This document shows, piece after piece, positions 9,504 to 16,930 of a stretch of DNA of 64,000 nucleotides; positions within the stretch are counted from its first letter, which is position 1, and every line of letters begins with the position of its first letter. Made by a program: the position numbers and the translations under genes. Source of the stretch: Paenibacillus sp. RC334 (GTDB taxonomy: Bacteria > Bacillota > Bacilli > Paenibacillales > Paenibacillaceae); assembly GCF_030034735.1 (NCBI RefSeq), contig NZ_CP125370.1, positions 4,759,001-4,823,000 on the forward strand, written 5' to 3'. The notes under the pieces were generated by a model. The model worked only from the letters and a program-made list of their open reading frames with translations. It made no database searches and was not told the DNA's origin.

Positions 9504-9857
9504 TTGGCAATTAGCGCAAAAATCAACGGGCAATTTACATCTGAATTTGCGGCTTACACTAAACTGACGCTTGTAAACCGTATTCAAAATCAAGTATGCC
9601 ACATTCCAAACACTCCCCAATCCAAATCCATGAGTTTTCAACAGTTCATGGATGCGATACAGAAGGATCAGGAAGTGAACCACAGTAATGCTCGTCGTAT
9701 ATCAACTGATGAAGAAGCAAATAATCGTATCTATCAGCAGAAAAATGGATTTAATGTGTTTTCTAATCAAAGATTTACGACTATCGAGAAAGCCTACGAA
9801 TTAGGATTAGTTGATCGGAAAGGTATTCTAATCTCATCCTTCAATGCCCAAGGATAA
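9504..9857 (+). CDS. Hypothetical 117-residue protein with TTG start
   Basis: The start is TTG 9504, 8 bases after a full AAGGAGG (9489-9495), so this ORF is very probably translated. The protein has 117 residues and no signal peptide or membrane helix, and its composition is polar and partly basic. It contains QFTSEFAAYTKLTLVNRI and a C-terminal stretch SNQRFTTIEKAYELGLVDRKG that may form a helix pair. I do not recognise a family. It follows the secreted protein gene at short distance and ends just before a strong terminator, so the two may be one unit. Confidence 0.6.
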   Translation: MAISAKINGQFTSEFAAYTKLTLVNRIQNQVCHIPNTPQSKSMSFQQFMDAIQKDQEVNHSNARRISTDEEANNRIYQQKNGFNVFSNQRFTTIEKAYELGLVDRKGILISSFNAQG

Positions 9858-9874
9858 GATTTCAGAATTCAGGA

Positions 9875-9923
9875 TTTGTAAAAGGGATGCTTCGTGAGTA
9901 CTACGAAGCATCCCTTTTACAAA
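9875..9923 (+). terminator. Strong terminator hairpin after the 117-residue ORF
   Basis: A 21-bp perfect stem (9875-9895 with 9903-9923) and a 7-base loop ends the small-gene unit. Its right arm also encodes the last codons of a PucR-like stub on the minus strand, so both transcripts may end here. Confidence 0.75.
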
Positions 9924-9981
9924 TTAATTGCTCCTCGGTTGGCAACGCTTCCAGAGTAAGCAAATCTTGTATGGACAGCAT
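9901..9981 (-). pseudogene. PucR-like regulator stub (26 codons)
   Basis: Minus-strand ATG at 9981 opens MLSIQDLLTLEALPTEEQLI and ends in a stop at 9901, 26 codons in all. The pattern M-L-[ST]-[VI]-x-D-L-L-x-L-x-A-L is how PucR-family regulators (purine catabolism and related) begin. AGGGCGG lies 7 bases upstream, inside a hairpin. The remaining 400-500 residues expected of such a regulator are absent, so I read this as the stub of a deleted gene. A leader peptide is the alternative. Confidence 0.4.
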
Positions 9982-10160
9982 AAAAAAACCGCCCTGATAA
10001 GATATCAAGGCCGATCCATGTTAATGTTTAAAGTTAAAACGGCACGACAGAGATCATCTCCCTGCGGGATAGGAATGGAACTAATTTTCCATCCATGAGG
10101 TGCCCCCAAGCGGGTACACGCGAGTGCCTGCATCAGCGTATTTGAAGTAATGGATACTCA
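9982..10160 (-). ncRNA. Candidate structured leader RNA or riboswitch before the PucR-like stub
   Basis: On the minus strand this region folds into a chain of hairpins: ATGGAA/TTCCAT (10075-10092), TCCC/GGGA (10059-10069), and GAGA/TCTC (10050-10060, mutually exclusive with the previous one). A possible closing helix pairs GGCAC (10041-10045) with GTGCC (10124-10128). It ends in a 9-bp stem (9991-10011) followed by seven T, a good intrinsic terminator that also hides the AGGGCGG ribosome site of the stub. It does not match the conserved cores of the TPP, FMN, SAM, lysine, cobalamin, purine, glycine or guanidine-I riboswitches as I know them, nor a T-box. Confidence 0.4.
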
Positions 10161-10249
10161 CTACTTAGTTATATTAAAAGCAATTTCTCACAAAAAATCA
10201 AACCAACTGATCACAGCCTAAGACTGTATTTTCACGAATATTTTTGTAA

Positions 10250-10296
10250 AAACAGGCCCCCATCGCAGTACGTAACTGCAGCGAAGGCCTTTTTTA
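10250..10296 (-). terminator. Terminator of the trxB-glutaredoxin operon
   Basis: On the minus strand a GC-rich stem (AGGCC plus CGCTGCAGT, pairing with ACTGCG and GGCCT) is followed by a run of five T. It lies 46 bases after the glutaredoxin stop. Confidence 0.75.
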
Positions 10297-10341
10297 AAAC
10301 CATACGACGATCACAGAACCGTCGTCTGTTATGAAGTTGGA

Positions 10342-10572
10342 TTAAGCGTTCAACACTTTTTCAAACTTGGTTTTGTTCATGCCGGAAATACGTTCTTCTC
10401 CGATCAGGGTCAATGGAACGGCACGAATGCCCATGTCCCAAACTTCTTGAGCGAAAGCATCATTGGTTTCGATGTTGCGTTCTTCGTACTCTACACCCTT
10501 CTCAGTCAAATAGCTTTTCACTTGACGGCAATGCGGGCAGTTTGTGGATGTGTATACAATCGCTTTTTCCAT
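10342..10572 (-). CDS. Glutaredoxin-like protein (NrdH type)
   Basis: A 76-residue thioredoxin-fold protein with the active site Cys12-Pro-His-Cys15 (TSTNCPHCRQVKSYL) and the cis-Pro segment RAVPLTLIGEERISG. Length and motifs fit NrdH or small glutaredoxins that reduce ribonucleotide reductase or other thiols and can take electrons from thioredoxin reductase. The start is ATG 10572 after AGGTGA; a GTG three codons upstream is less likely. It lies 61 bases downstream of trxB on the same strand, so the two probably form an electron-transfer pair. Confidence 0.85.
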   Translation of the reverse strand: MEKAIVYTSTNCPHCRQVKSYLTEKGVEYEERNIETNDAFAQEVWDMGIRAVPLTLIGEERISGMNKTKFEKVLNA

Positions 10573-10633
10573 GAATATCACCTCATAAATTATTTTTTAG
10601 AAATTATATATATATTCATACTTGTACGAAATA

Positions 10634-11575
10634 TTACAGGGCCAGCGCGCTGTGCTCTAGGCTTTCGATATACTTCTCGCTATCCATAGCGGCCATGCAG
10701 CCGCTGCCTGCTGCTGTAATCGCTTGTCTATAGCGTGTATCCTGTACGTCGCCACAAGCGAATACCCCAGGTACGTTCGTTTCGGAAGTACCAGGATTTA
10801 CAACGATATAACCGTTCGCATCGGTTGTGATTTGACCACCCAGGAAGCCAGTATTCGGATGATGACCGATCGCCACGAATACGCCGCTAACTGTAATAAT
10901 TTCCTCTTTACCTGTTTCATTATTCAATACTTTCAAGCCAGTTACCCCGTTCTCGTCAGCAATCACTTCTACAGGAGTACGATTCAGTGCCCATTCGATT
11001 TTAGTGTTTGCACGAGCGCGGTCCTGCATAATTTTGGAGGCGCGCATTTCTTCACGACGATGCACCAGCGTTACTTTGGAAGCAAAACGTGTCAGGAAAT
11101 TTGCTTCCTCCAACGCCGAGTCTCCACCACCGATAACAACAATTTCTTTGCCACGGAAAAAGAATCCGTCACAGGTTGCGCAAGTGCTCACGCCACGTCC
11201 AATGTTATCCTGCTCGCCCGGAATACCCAGGTATTTCGCAGTCGCACCTGTGGAAATGATCAGCGTATCTGTAACCAATTCGCCCAAGCCCTCCACATCC
11301 AATGTGAACGGACGAGCGGCTGTGTCGACCTTGTTCACCCAGCCTGTGCGGAATTCAGCACCGAAACGCTCTGCTTGCTTACGCATATTATCCATCAGAT
11401 CGGGTCCCATGATTCCTTCGGGAAAGCCAGGGAAGTTTTCAACTTCTGTTGTTGTAGTCAATTGTCCGCCCGGTTGCGGTCCTTCAATCACCAGTGGACT
11501 CATATTTGCGCGTGCCAGATAAATAGCAGCTGTCAAACCGGCAGGGCCGGTACCTATAATAATGGACTTGTACAT
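10634..11575 (-). CDS. trxB: Thioredoxin reductase (TrxB)
   Basis: A 313-residue low-molecular-weight thioredoxin reductase. It has the FAD-binding [16 protein letters not shown] at the N terminus, the redox-active Cys132-Ala-Thr-Cys135 (STCATCDG), the NADPH-binding [16 protein letters not shown] with VHRR, and the C-terminal FAD motif [13 protein letters not shown]. It passes electrons from NADPH to thioredoxin or, given the neighbour, to the glutaredoxin-like protein. AGGAGG precedes ATG 11575. B. subtilis TrxB is about the same length. The Paenibacillus genome may hold another copy near hprK; this one is linked to a glutaredoxin. Confidence 0.92.
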   Translation of the reverse strand: MYKSIIIGTGPAGLTAAIYLARANMSPLVIEGPQPGGQLTTTTEVENFPGFPEGIMGPDLMDNMRKQAERFGAEFRTGWVNKVDTAARPFTLDVEGLGELVTDTLIISTGATAKYLGIPGEQDNIGRGVSTCATCDGFFFRGKEIVVIGGGDSALEEANFLTRFASKVTLVHRREEMRASKIMQDRARANTKIEWALNRTPVEVIADENGVTGLKVLNNETGKEEIITVSGVFVAIGHHPNTGFLGGQITTDANGYIVVNPGTSETNVPGVFACGDVQDTRYRQAITAAGSGCMAAMDSEKYIESLEHSALAL

Positions 11576-11856
11576 ATCTTTGTTCCTCCTAAAATATGAT
11601 AAGAATGATATAGCGAATTTTCGGTACCGGGAGATGGGCTAATGCATATACTCTAAAAGTAGTTCTGCCAGACGCTCATTCAAAAATGTGGACACCCGGA
11701 TCTTGCAAAAACGATTCACATATTTAATATCTTTTTATGACTTAGACTGATTCTAAATCCTAATTCCATTATGCGGAAAGAGCTGCAAACAGTCAAATGA
11801 AGTTTTCATGAAGCGAACCTTAAAGATTAATAAGGTATGGAGGGATTATCCCGATT
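11576..11856. other. Intergenic region between trxB and the ZIP transporter
   Basis: These 281 bases separate divergent genes and must hold both promoters. I see no ORF, no clear inverted repeat and no metal-regulator box. Confidence 0.5.
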
Positions 11857-12588
11857 ATGAGTGACATGTTTGTAGGCAGCCTTATTTCTGCCCTGTCCAC
11901 CGGGCTCGGTGCCGTGCCCATACTGTTTATGCGTAAAATTACGCACCGTCTTCGTGATGTACTGTTGGCTTATGCTGCGGGGATCATGACTTCTGCATCT
12001 GTGTACAACCTCATTCCCGAGGCCATCAATCATTCCAACTGGTTCGTGCTGTCTGCGGGGATTTTACTCGGCTGTCTTGTGCTGTTAGTGATGGAAATGT
12101 ATATTCCACATGCCGATCTGGAGAACCCGGATTCCAAAACCTTTCATCTGGAGTCCAAATCTTTTCTCATCATCGCGGCCATTACACTGCATAATTTGCC
12201 CGAGGGACTTTCCGTCGGGGTCAGCTATGCGAGCGAAACTCAAAATCTTGGTAATCTCATTGCCTTTTCCATCGGTCTGCAAAATGCCCCGGAAGGCTTT
12301 ATCGTCGCTCTATTCCTCGTGAATCAAAACATTGGGCGCTTCAAGGCATTGGGCATTGCTACCCTCACCGGGGCCGTTGAAATTATTACAAGTCTGATTG
12401 GATTTTATTTGAGCAGTTGGGTTAATGGACTGGTTCCTTACGGTCTTGCCTTTGCCGCAGGAGCGATGATGTTTATCGTCTACAAGGAGCTGATTCCCGA
12501 AAGCCACGGGGACGGGAACCAGCGTATCGCAACCTTCTCTTTTATTCTCGGTCTGATTACGATGATTGGTCTAACCGAATGGCTATAG
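11857..12588 (+). CDS. ZIP-family metal transporter
   Basis: A 243-residue membrane protein with about eight helices. It has the ZIP metal-site signatures HNLPEGLSVGVSYA (helix IV) and NAPEGFIVALFL (helix V). ZIP proteins of this GufA-like type move Zn(II), Fe(II) or Mn(II) into the cytoplasm. GGAGGG lies 13 bases before ATG 11857, a long spacing. The gene stands alone with its own terminator, and no Fur or Zur box is evident upstream. The metal cannot be decided from sequence. Confidence 0.85.
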   Translation: MSDMFVGSLISALSTGLGAVPILFMRKITHRLRDVLLAYAAGIMTSASVYNLIPEAINHSNWFVLSAGILLGCLVLLVMEMYIPHADLENPDSKTFHLESKSFLIIAAITLHNLPEGLSVGVSYASETQNLGNLIAFSIGLQNAPEGFIVALFLVNQNIGRFKALGIATLTGAVEIITSLIGFYLSSWVNGLVPYGLAFAAGAMMFIVYKELIPESHGDGNQRIATFSFILGLITMIGLTEWL

Positions 12589-12599
12589 CCGTGTATCAC

Positions 12600-12646
12600 A
12601 AAAAGGCTGCCCTCTGCCTGTAGTCCAGACAGAAGAGCAGCCTTTT
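12600..12646. terminator. Terminator between the ZIP gene and the convergent gene
   Basis: AAAAAGGCTGC pairs with GCAGCCTTTT, with further pairing inside (CTCTGCCTG with CAGACAGAAGAG). It sits between convergent genes and can serve both. Confidence 0.8.
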
Positions 12647-12667
12647 CAGGGATGGCTCGTTCGTAAT

Positions 12668-13126
12668 TCATTTTTTTCGGTTCATAGAACGCAGCGCTTC
12701 ACGATATTGCTCGTCCTCGCTTTTGTGCGTCTCACGTTCTCCATGGTTATTTCTATGCGGTTCTTCCTTTTCTTCGCCCTTTCCGGCAAATCCGCGTAAA
12801 GCCGCCCGATAGTCCTGATCCCCGTAGGAATCTTTGGTGTGTACGCTAACTCTCATCGGCCTGGTATTGGTATCTACGTCAGACTCCTCATGATGAATCT
12901 CCGCGTCCGCAGCCTTATGGCGCGTCTCTCGCGTAGAATCAGGATCCGGCAACTCCCTCGCCTTGGGCTCCACTTCCACCGGGTAAGGACGTTTGCTTCT
13001 TTGCCGTGAATCCTCGTCGGACGGGCTGACCGCTTTTTTGGGAGAGGGTTTACGCGCCATTTTCGTGTTGAATACCAGCAAAAAGATAAAAGCAACCGCA
13101 GCTACTACGATAAAAGCAATAGTCAT
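12668..13126 (-). CDS. Membrane-anchored hydrophilic hypothetical protein
   Basis: A 152-residue protein: one N-terminal membrane helix (MTIAFIVVAAVAFIFLLVF), then a long, highly charged, probably disordered tail rich in Lys, Arg, Glu, Asp and His. The segment RAALRGFAG / REALRSMNRKK may be a short repeated motif (YRAALR, YREALR). AGGAGG precedes ATG 13126, only 10 bases after the WrbA-like gene ends, so the two are co-transcribed. The family is not recognised. Confidence 0.65.
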   Translation of the reverse strand: MTIAFIVVAAVAFIFLLVFNTKMARKPSPKKAVSPSDEDSRQRSKRPYPVEVEPKARELPDPDSTRETRHKAADAEIHHEESDVDTNTRPMRVSVHTKDSYGDQDYRAALRGFAGKGEEKEEPHRNNHGERETHKSEDEQYREALRSMNRKK

Positions 13127-13136
13127 GAGCGGCCTC

Positions 13137-13691
13137 CTATTCTCTGCCAGCGTTACGGTACCGTCCCGCCGTCTCAGCGACCCGTTGGCCCAAAGACCGA
13201 CCAAGTGCAAGATCATCACCCGTTGGGAAATTTGCCGGACTGTTCGGGTCTGTCTCCACCGGACACGTCACCCCTACACCGTAATAGGAGCCATAGAGCG
13301 CATTTTCCGTAATATTGGCGGGCAGCCCTACGATAATCATGCCTTGATGCAGCATCGGAGTAATCAAATTCAGCAGTGTGGATTCCAAGCCTCCATGAAC
13401 AGTAGCAGTTGTGCAGAACACCGCTCCGATTTTATCTACCAGCTTGCCCTGCGCCCACAGATACCCGAGCTTATCAATCCAGCTTTTCAAGCCACTGCTG
13501 ATCGTTCCAAAATGACCCGGGCATCCCCAAATGATCGCGTCCGCGTTCACCAGTTCATTCACATCGGCTTCATCGACATGCTTCAGCAACACTTCTGTGT
13601 GCTCATGGCGTGCGCCTTCTGCAATGGAACGAGCAAGACGCTCCGTATGGCCATTTTCACTGTCATATACAATCATGATTCTGGTCGTCAT
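13137..13691 (-). CDS. Flavodoxin-fold NAD(P)H:quinone oxidoreductase-like protein (WrbA/NfnB type)
   Basis: A 184-residue protein with the FMN-phosphate loop [19 protein letters not shown] and the flavodoxin-type segments [19 protein letters not shown] and [15 protein letters not shown], both typical of WrbA-like quinone reductases. It probably reduces quinones by two electrons with NAD(P)H in the cytoplasm. The tail [14 protein letters not shown] is also typical. AAAGGATG lies about 10 bases before ATG 13691; upstream ATGs overlap that site. It is divergent from the EmrAB-type genes. Confidence 0.82.
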   Translation of the reverse strand: MTTRIMIVYDSENGHTERLARSIAEGARHEHTEVLLKHVDEADVNELVNADAIIWGCPGHFGTISSGLKSWIDKLGYLWAQGKLVDKIGAVFCTTATVHGGLESTLLNLITPMLHQGMIIVGLPANITENALYGSYYGVGVTCPVETDPNSPANFPTGDDLALGRSLGQRVAETAGRYRNAGRE

Positions 13692-13823
13692 TATGCGCAT
13701 CATCCTTTGTCAGCAAAATCATCCTTTTCACATGCGCTCTTATCCTTCCCCAAAATCCCTCTGAATATTGTGAAACTTTTGGCGCATACTTTGAAAATCC
13801 AAGAACTAGGGAGGCATGTACAC

Positions 13824-14459
13824 ATGAATTCACGCGCCATATTGGTCAACCTGCTGGTTATTATCATTATTCTGGCAGGTGGCGGAGCCGCCGCCTATTA
13901 CTACAATCAATCCGCTAACTACATAAAAACAGACAATGCCCAAGTGAGCGGACAAGCGGTCACCGTTGCCTCTCCAAGCGCGGGCAAGCTTACAGGCTGG
14001 AACGCTGAAGTCGGCAAAACCTACACGGCTGGAAGCACACTTGGCAGTGTAGAGGGTGGCGGAAGCCGGGTTAGCATCACCATTCCAACCGATGGCACCA
14101 TTGTGCAGCAATCTGCGGTCAACAACTCGATTGTCGGAGCGGGTACGCCTTTGGCCAAGGCTTTTGATCTGAACAATTTATGGATTACCGCCAATATAGA
14201 CGAAACGGCTGTGCAGGATCTTCAGGTGGGGCAGACGGTGGATGTATATATTGATGCATACCCTGACACGTCCCTAAGCGGCAAAATCGAAAAGATCGGT
14301 CTGGCGACTGCCGCCACCTTCTCACTGCTCCCTACTTCCAATACTACTGCCAACTATACCAAGGTGACGCAGGTCGTGCCTGTTAACATTTCCATTCAAG
14401 GCTACAAAGGACTGGGCATTATCCCGGGCATGAGTGCAAGCATCAGAGTACACAAGTAG
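13824..14459 (+). CDS. HlyD/EmrA-type membrane fusion protein, short form
   Basis: A 211-residue periplasmic-adaptor-like protein with an N-terminal membrane helix (VNLLVIIIILAGGGAAAYYY), a barrel-sandwich (lipoyl-like) domain starting NYIKTDNAQVSGQAVTVASP, and a beta-barrel segment (DLNNLWITANIDETAVQDLQ). Unlike Gram-negative EmrA (about 390 residues), it lacks the long coiled-coil hairpin, as expected without an outer membrane. It should assist the DHA2 exporter encoded 9 bases downstream. The start is ATG 13824 after AGGGAGG; the reading frame is open far upstream but that part is antisense to other genes. Confidence 0.85.
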   Translation: MNSRAILVNLLVIIIILAGGGAAAYYYNQSANYIKTDNAQVSGQAVTVASPSAGKLTGWNAEVGKTYTAGSTLGSVEGGGSRVSITIPTDGTIVQQSAVNNSIVGAGTPLAKAFDLNNLWITANIDETAVQDLQVGQTVDVYIDAYPDTSLSGKIEKIGLATAATFSLLPTSNTTANYTKVTQVVPVNISIQGYKGLGIIPGMSASIRVHK

Positions 14460-14468
14460 GAGGCTGTC

Positions 14469-15992
14469 ATGGAACAAAAAATGTCCATCGGACGAATCCT
14501 GTCCGTACTGCTGCTGGGCGCCTTCATTTCTATTTTGAATCAAACCCTGCTGAATGTGGCGATTCCGCATTTGATGAACGACTTCAATGTATCCGCAACT
14601 ACCGTTCAATGGCTATCCACCGGATATATGCTGACCAACGGGATTTTGATTCCGATTACCGCCTTCATGATTGAGTCGTTCGGGACACGTGCGCTGTTTA
14701 TTTCAGCGATGGGGCTGTTTACTGCCGGTTCTGTCGTTTGCGCCGTCAGTACCGGCTTTGCGCCTATGCTGGTCGGACGCATCATTCAGGCCAGCGGAGC
14801 GGGTATTATCATGCCAGTGGTTATGAACGTGTTCCTGACCGTATTTCCCCCGGAAAAACGGGGGGCAGCCATGGGAACGATGGGCATCGCGATGATGTTT
14901 GCCCCAGCGATAGGACCCACTTTATCCGGCTGGATAGTGGAGCATTACAGCTGGCGGCTGCTATTTTTACTAGTCATTCCGCTGGCGATCATTGATATTC
15001 TGTTTGCTGTACGCTGGCTGAAAAATGTGTCCAAGCTGACGTATCCTCATTTTGACCTGCTCGGAACGATCTTTTCGACCCTTGGCTTTGGCTTCCTGCT
15101 GTATGGCTTCAGTTCCGCTGGAGACAAGGGCTGGAGCAGCGATACAGTAGTGCTCACGCTCGCTGCCGGGCTCGTGTTTATTGTAATGTTTGTCGTACGC
15201 GAGCTGAATATAAGACAGCCCATGCTGGAGTTCCGTGTGTTTAAGTATGATATTTTTACGGTATCCACGCTGGTCGGCGCTACCGTCAATATGACGATGT
15301 TCGGCGGAATGCTGCTGCTGCCGATTTATCTGCAAAATATACGCAGCTTTACACCGCTGCAATCCGGTTTGCTGTTATTGCCCGGCGCACTGCTGATGGG
15401 TGTCATGTCACCGATATCGGGAGCGATTTTCGACCGCATTGGTGCTAGGCCACTGGCAATTATCGGGTTGATCATTACGGCAGTCACGACATGGGAATTC
15501 AGTCTGCTGACGGATGCCACGACCTATGGACACATTATGATCATCTATACGATTCGCAGCTTCGGGATGTCATTGTTAATGATGTCCGTACAGACAGAAG
15601 GGCTGAATCAGCTTCCTCCCCATCTGGGCAGCCACGGTACAGCCATGTCCAATACAGTAAGGCAAATTGCCGGGTCCATCGGCACCGCATGGCTCATTAC
15701 GGTGATGAGCAGCCGGGCTACCATTCATTTGGCGGATTATGCGAATGTGGCTACCACCGCCAATGTTCCTTTAACCGAAGGCGTAGCTGAGCTGGGGCAG
15801 ACCCTCGCGCAAACGGCTGGAGTTTCGACGGAAACTGGCTCGGCGCTTGCGTTACAGCAGGTATATCGAAGTGCCGTCACAGAATCGACGATCCACGGCA
15901 TTAACGATGCATTTATCATTGCTACCGGAATCGCGCTGGCGGGACTGCTGTTCTCCCTGTTCTTGCGGCGGTCTATACCTCGACGGAGATAA
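14469..15992 (+). CDS. DHA2-family MFS multidrug exporter (EmrB type)
   Basis: A 507-residue drug:H+ antiporter with about 14 helices. It shows the DHA2 signatures LNVAIPHLMNDFNVSATTVQW and GAGIIMPVVMNVFLTVFPPE, and motif C-like GMAMMFAPAIGPTLSGWIVE. AGGAGG lies 6 bases before ATG 14469. With the adjacent HlyD-type protein it forms an EmrAB-like efflux pair in the plasma membrane. The terminator originally serving it may be the one at 19066-19110, now separated by an insertion. Confidence 0.92.
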   Translation: MEQKMSIGRILSVLLLGAFISILNQTLLNVAIPHLMNDFNVSATTVQWLSTGYMLTNGILIPITAFMIESFGTRALFISAMGLFTAGSVVCAVSTGFAPMLVGRIIQASGAGIIMPVVMNVFLTVFPPEKRGAAMGTMGIAMMFAPAIGPTLSGWIVEHYSWRLLFLLVIPLAIIDILFAVRWLKNVSKLTYPHFDLLGTIFSTLGFGFLLYGFSSAGDKGWSSDTVVLTLAAGLVFIVMFVVRELNIRQPMLEFRVFKYDIFTVSTLVGATVNMTMFGGMLLLPIYLQNIRSFTPLQSGLLLLPGALLMGVMSPISGAIFDRIGARPLAIIGLIITAVTTWEFSLLTDATTYGHIMIIYTIRSFGMSLLMMSVQTEGLNQLPPHLGSHGTAMSNTVRQIAGSIGTAWLITVMSSRATIHLADYANVATTANVPLTEGVAELGQTLAQTAGVSTETGSALALQQVYRSAVTESTIHGINDAFIIATGIALAGLLFSLFLRRSIPRRR

Positions 15993-16017
15993 ACCTGCAA
16001 CACGATAGGTGTTCGGT

Positions 16018-16037
16018 GAAAATAAAGTATTAGACTG
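16018..16037 (+). repeat. Left copy of the 20-bp terminal inverted repeat
   Basis: GAAAATAAAGTATTAGACTG, an exact reverse complement of 19020-19039. Two weaker relatives follow inside the left end, around 16089-16105 and 16144-16160 (AAATAAG/AAGT..TTAGACTG). Confidence 0.8.
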
Positions 16038-16116
16038 GAGTCGTTGATTTAACGCGATTTTAAAATTAAAAAATCGTCAGCTTTTGAAAAATAAGTTTTA
16101 GACTGATCCATTAAAC

Positions 16117-16205
16117 GAAGCAGCGGCGGACCAAGACTTGATAAATAAAGTCTTAGACTGCCGCTTTTATCATTCAACTAGCGTCTCCCGTTAGCTCAAG
16201 GGTCA
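16117..16205 (+). repeat. Dispersed repeat with hairpin, copy 1
   Basis: A palindromic core (AGCGGC...AAGACTT / AAGTCTT...GCCGCT) is followed by CAACTAGCGTCTCCCGTTAG. Most of it recurs at 16845-16920, so this is a repeat family within the insert. The hairpin with its T run could also end transcription. Confidence 0.6.
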
Positions 16206-16399
16206 ACCCATTTCAGTATATGATGTGCAAAGTATTGTCCAACCTTGGTAGTTCCAGTCTTATCCGTTACAGGGCTCACTAAGAATGTAATGTCTTTAAA
16301 GTCAATCTTATAATTCAGTAAGGCTTTTAGAAATGCAGATCCGTACTGTCGTAACCATCTCGATCTTCTTTCCCGATGTAGCCTTACGGTTATACGCAT
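16196..16399 (-). CDS. Hypothetical 67-codon ORF or gene remnant
   Basis: The ORF reads MRITVRLHRERRSRWLRQYG and ends VGQYFAHHILKWVDP, with its stop falling in the repeat at the left end of the insert. I see no good ribosome site and no family I recognise. Its composition is protein-like, so it may be the C-terminal remnant of a larger gene cut by the rearrangements here. Confidence 0.3.
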   Translation of the reverse strand: MRITVRLHRERRSRWLRQYGSAFLKALLNYKIDFKDITFLVSPVTDKTGTTKVGQYFAHHILKWVDP

Positions 16400-16453
16400 G
16401 CTACTCTATAATCACTCAACAGCTTAAACCATTTAACTAAAGGGAGGATGGTT

Positions 16454-16819
16454 ATGATTGATCTGAACAGCAGCGTTAATCTGTTACATGCGTTCAAAGA
16501 TAATCAGAAGATGCTAAACGCTATTGGTGACGAAACCAGGCAAGCGATTATTATAACTTTAATGCAGAGTGCGGGAACGCCCGGTATGAGGGTTGGGGAA
16601 ATTACAGAACGAACCAACTTATCCCGTCCAGCAGTTTTGCATCACCTGACTGAGAAATTTGTACCATCTAAAGAGTTACCAGCGAATATCGCATTATTGA
16701 GAATACAATTAGTAAAAATGCATGTCTTCAAATTCGAATTAATAAATCTCGTGGCTTCAAATTTAGAGCCTGAAAAGTCAATGGAGAATAGACACTCCTC
16801 AAAAGTAAGACCTGACTGA
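16454..16819 (+). pseudogene. Truncated ArsR-family regulator fused to unrelated sequence
   Basis: The first 66 or so residues are a normal ArsR-type winged helix (NQKMLNAIGDETRQAIIITL, then EITERTNLSRPAVLHHL). AGGGAGG stands 6 bases before ATG 16454. Just after HHL, where ILKDAG-like sequence and the wing should follow, similarity stops near 16650. The remaining 50 residues (EKFVPSKELPANIALL and on) are antisense to a pentapeptide-repeat reading frame. So the gene lost its wing and C terminus through a junction with foreign DNA, and the 121-residue product is unlikely to work as a repressor. Confidence 0.6.
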
Positions 16820-16851
16820 TTTTTGACGTGTTCACAGAGACGCAGCGGCAC
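16642..16851 (-). pseudogene. Fragment of a pentapeptide-repeat protein
   Basis: The minus strand encodes LTFEECLFSIDFSGSKF, then FINSNLKTCIFTNCILNNAIF and FAGNSLDGTNFS. This is a run of pentapeptide repeats with Leu/Phe at the central position, as in Qnr/MfpA-like right-handed beta helices. Such proteins have 180 or more residues; here only about 60 remain. The 3' end runs into ArsR sequence and stops in it (GTNFSVR then TGA), and the 5' end lies in the repeat element at 16845. It is a broken passenger gene of the insert. Confidence 0.55.
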
Positions 16852-16920
16852 ATTTAGACTAAAAAATATAGTCTTAAGTTGCCGCTGTAATATTTTAACT
16901 AACGTTCTCCGTTAGCGTAA
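16845..16920 (+). repeat. Dispersed repeat with hairpin, copy 2
   Basis: CAGCGGCA pairs with TGCCGCTG around TTTAGACTA / TAGTCTTAA. It is followed by TTAACTAACGTTCTCCGTTA, closely matching the repeat at 16117-16205. A core resembling GCTAACGGGCAGTT also appears on the minus strand near 18880-18895. Confidence 0.6.
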
Positions 16921-16930
16921 GTACATTACA

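Noticed and set aside
10041..10128. 6S RNA or T-box reading of the structured region
   Set aside because: The 5' and 3' ends do not pair as in 6S RNA, and the T-box sequence (GGGUGGNACCGCG) is absent.
10724..11599. Long plus-strand open frames opposite trxB (and similarly opposite xylA at 6464-7303)
   Set aside because: They mirror well-conserved genes, lack ribosome sites and have implausible composition. They are shadow frames.
12993..13823. Long open frame upstream of the HlyD-type gene, giving a 488-residue product
   Set aside because: It is antisense to the WrbA-like and membrane-anchored genes. The real start at 13824 has its own AGGGAGG and begins at the membrane helix.
16171..16200. 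attC-like integron recombination site suggested by the GTTAG-ended repeat
   Set aside because: There is no integrase gene, the core does not fit GTTRRRY well, and gene orientations are mixed.
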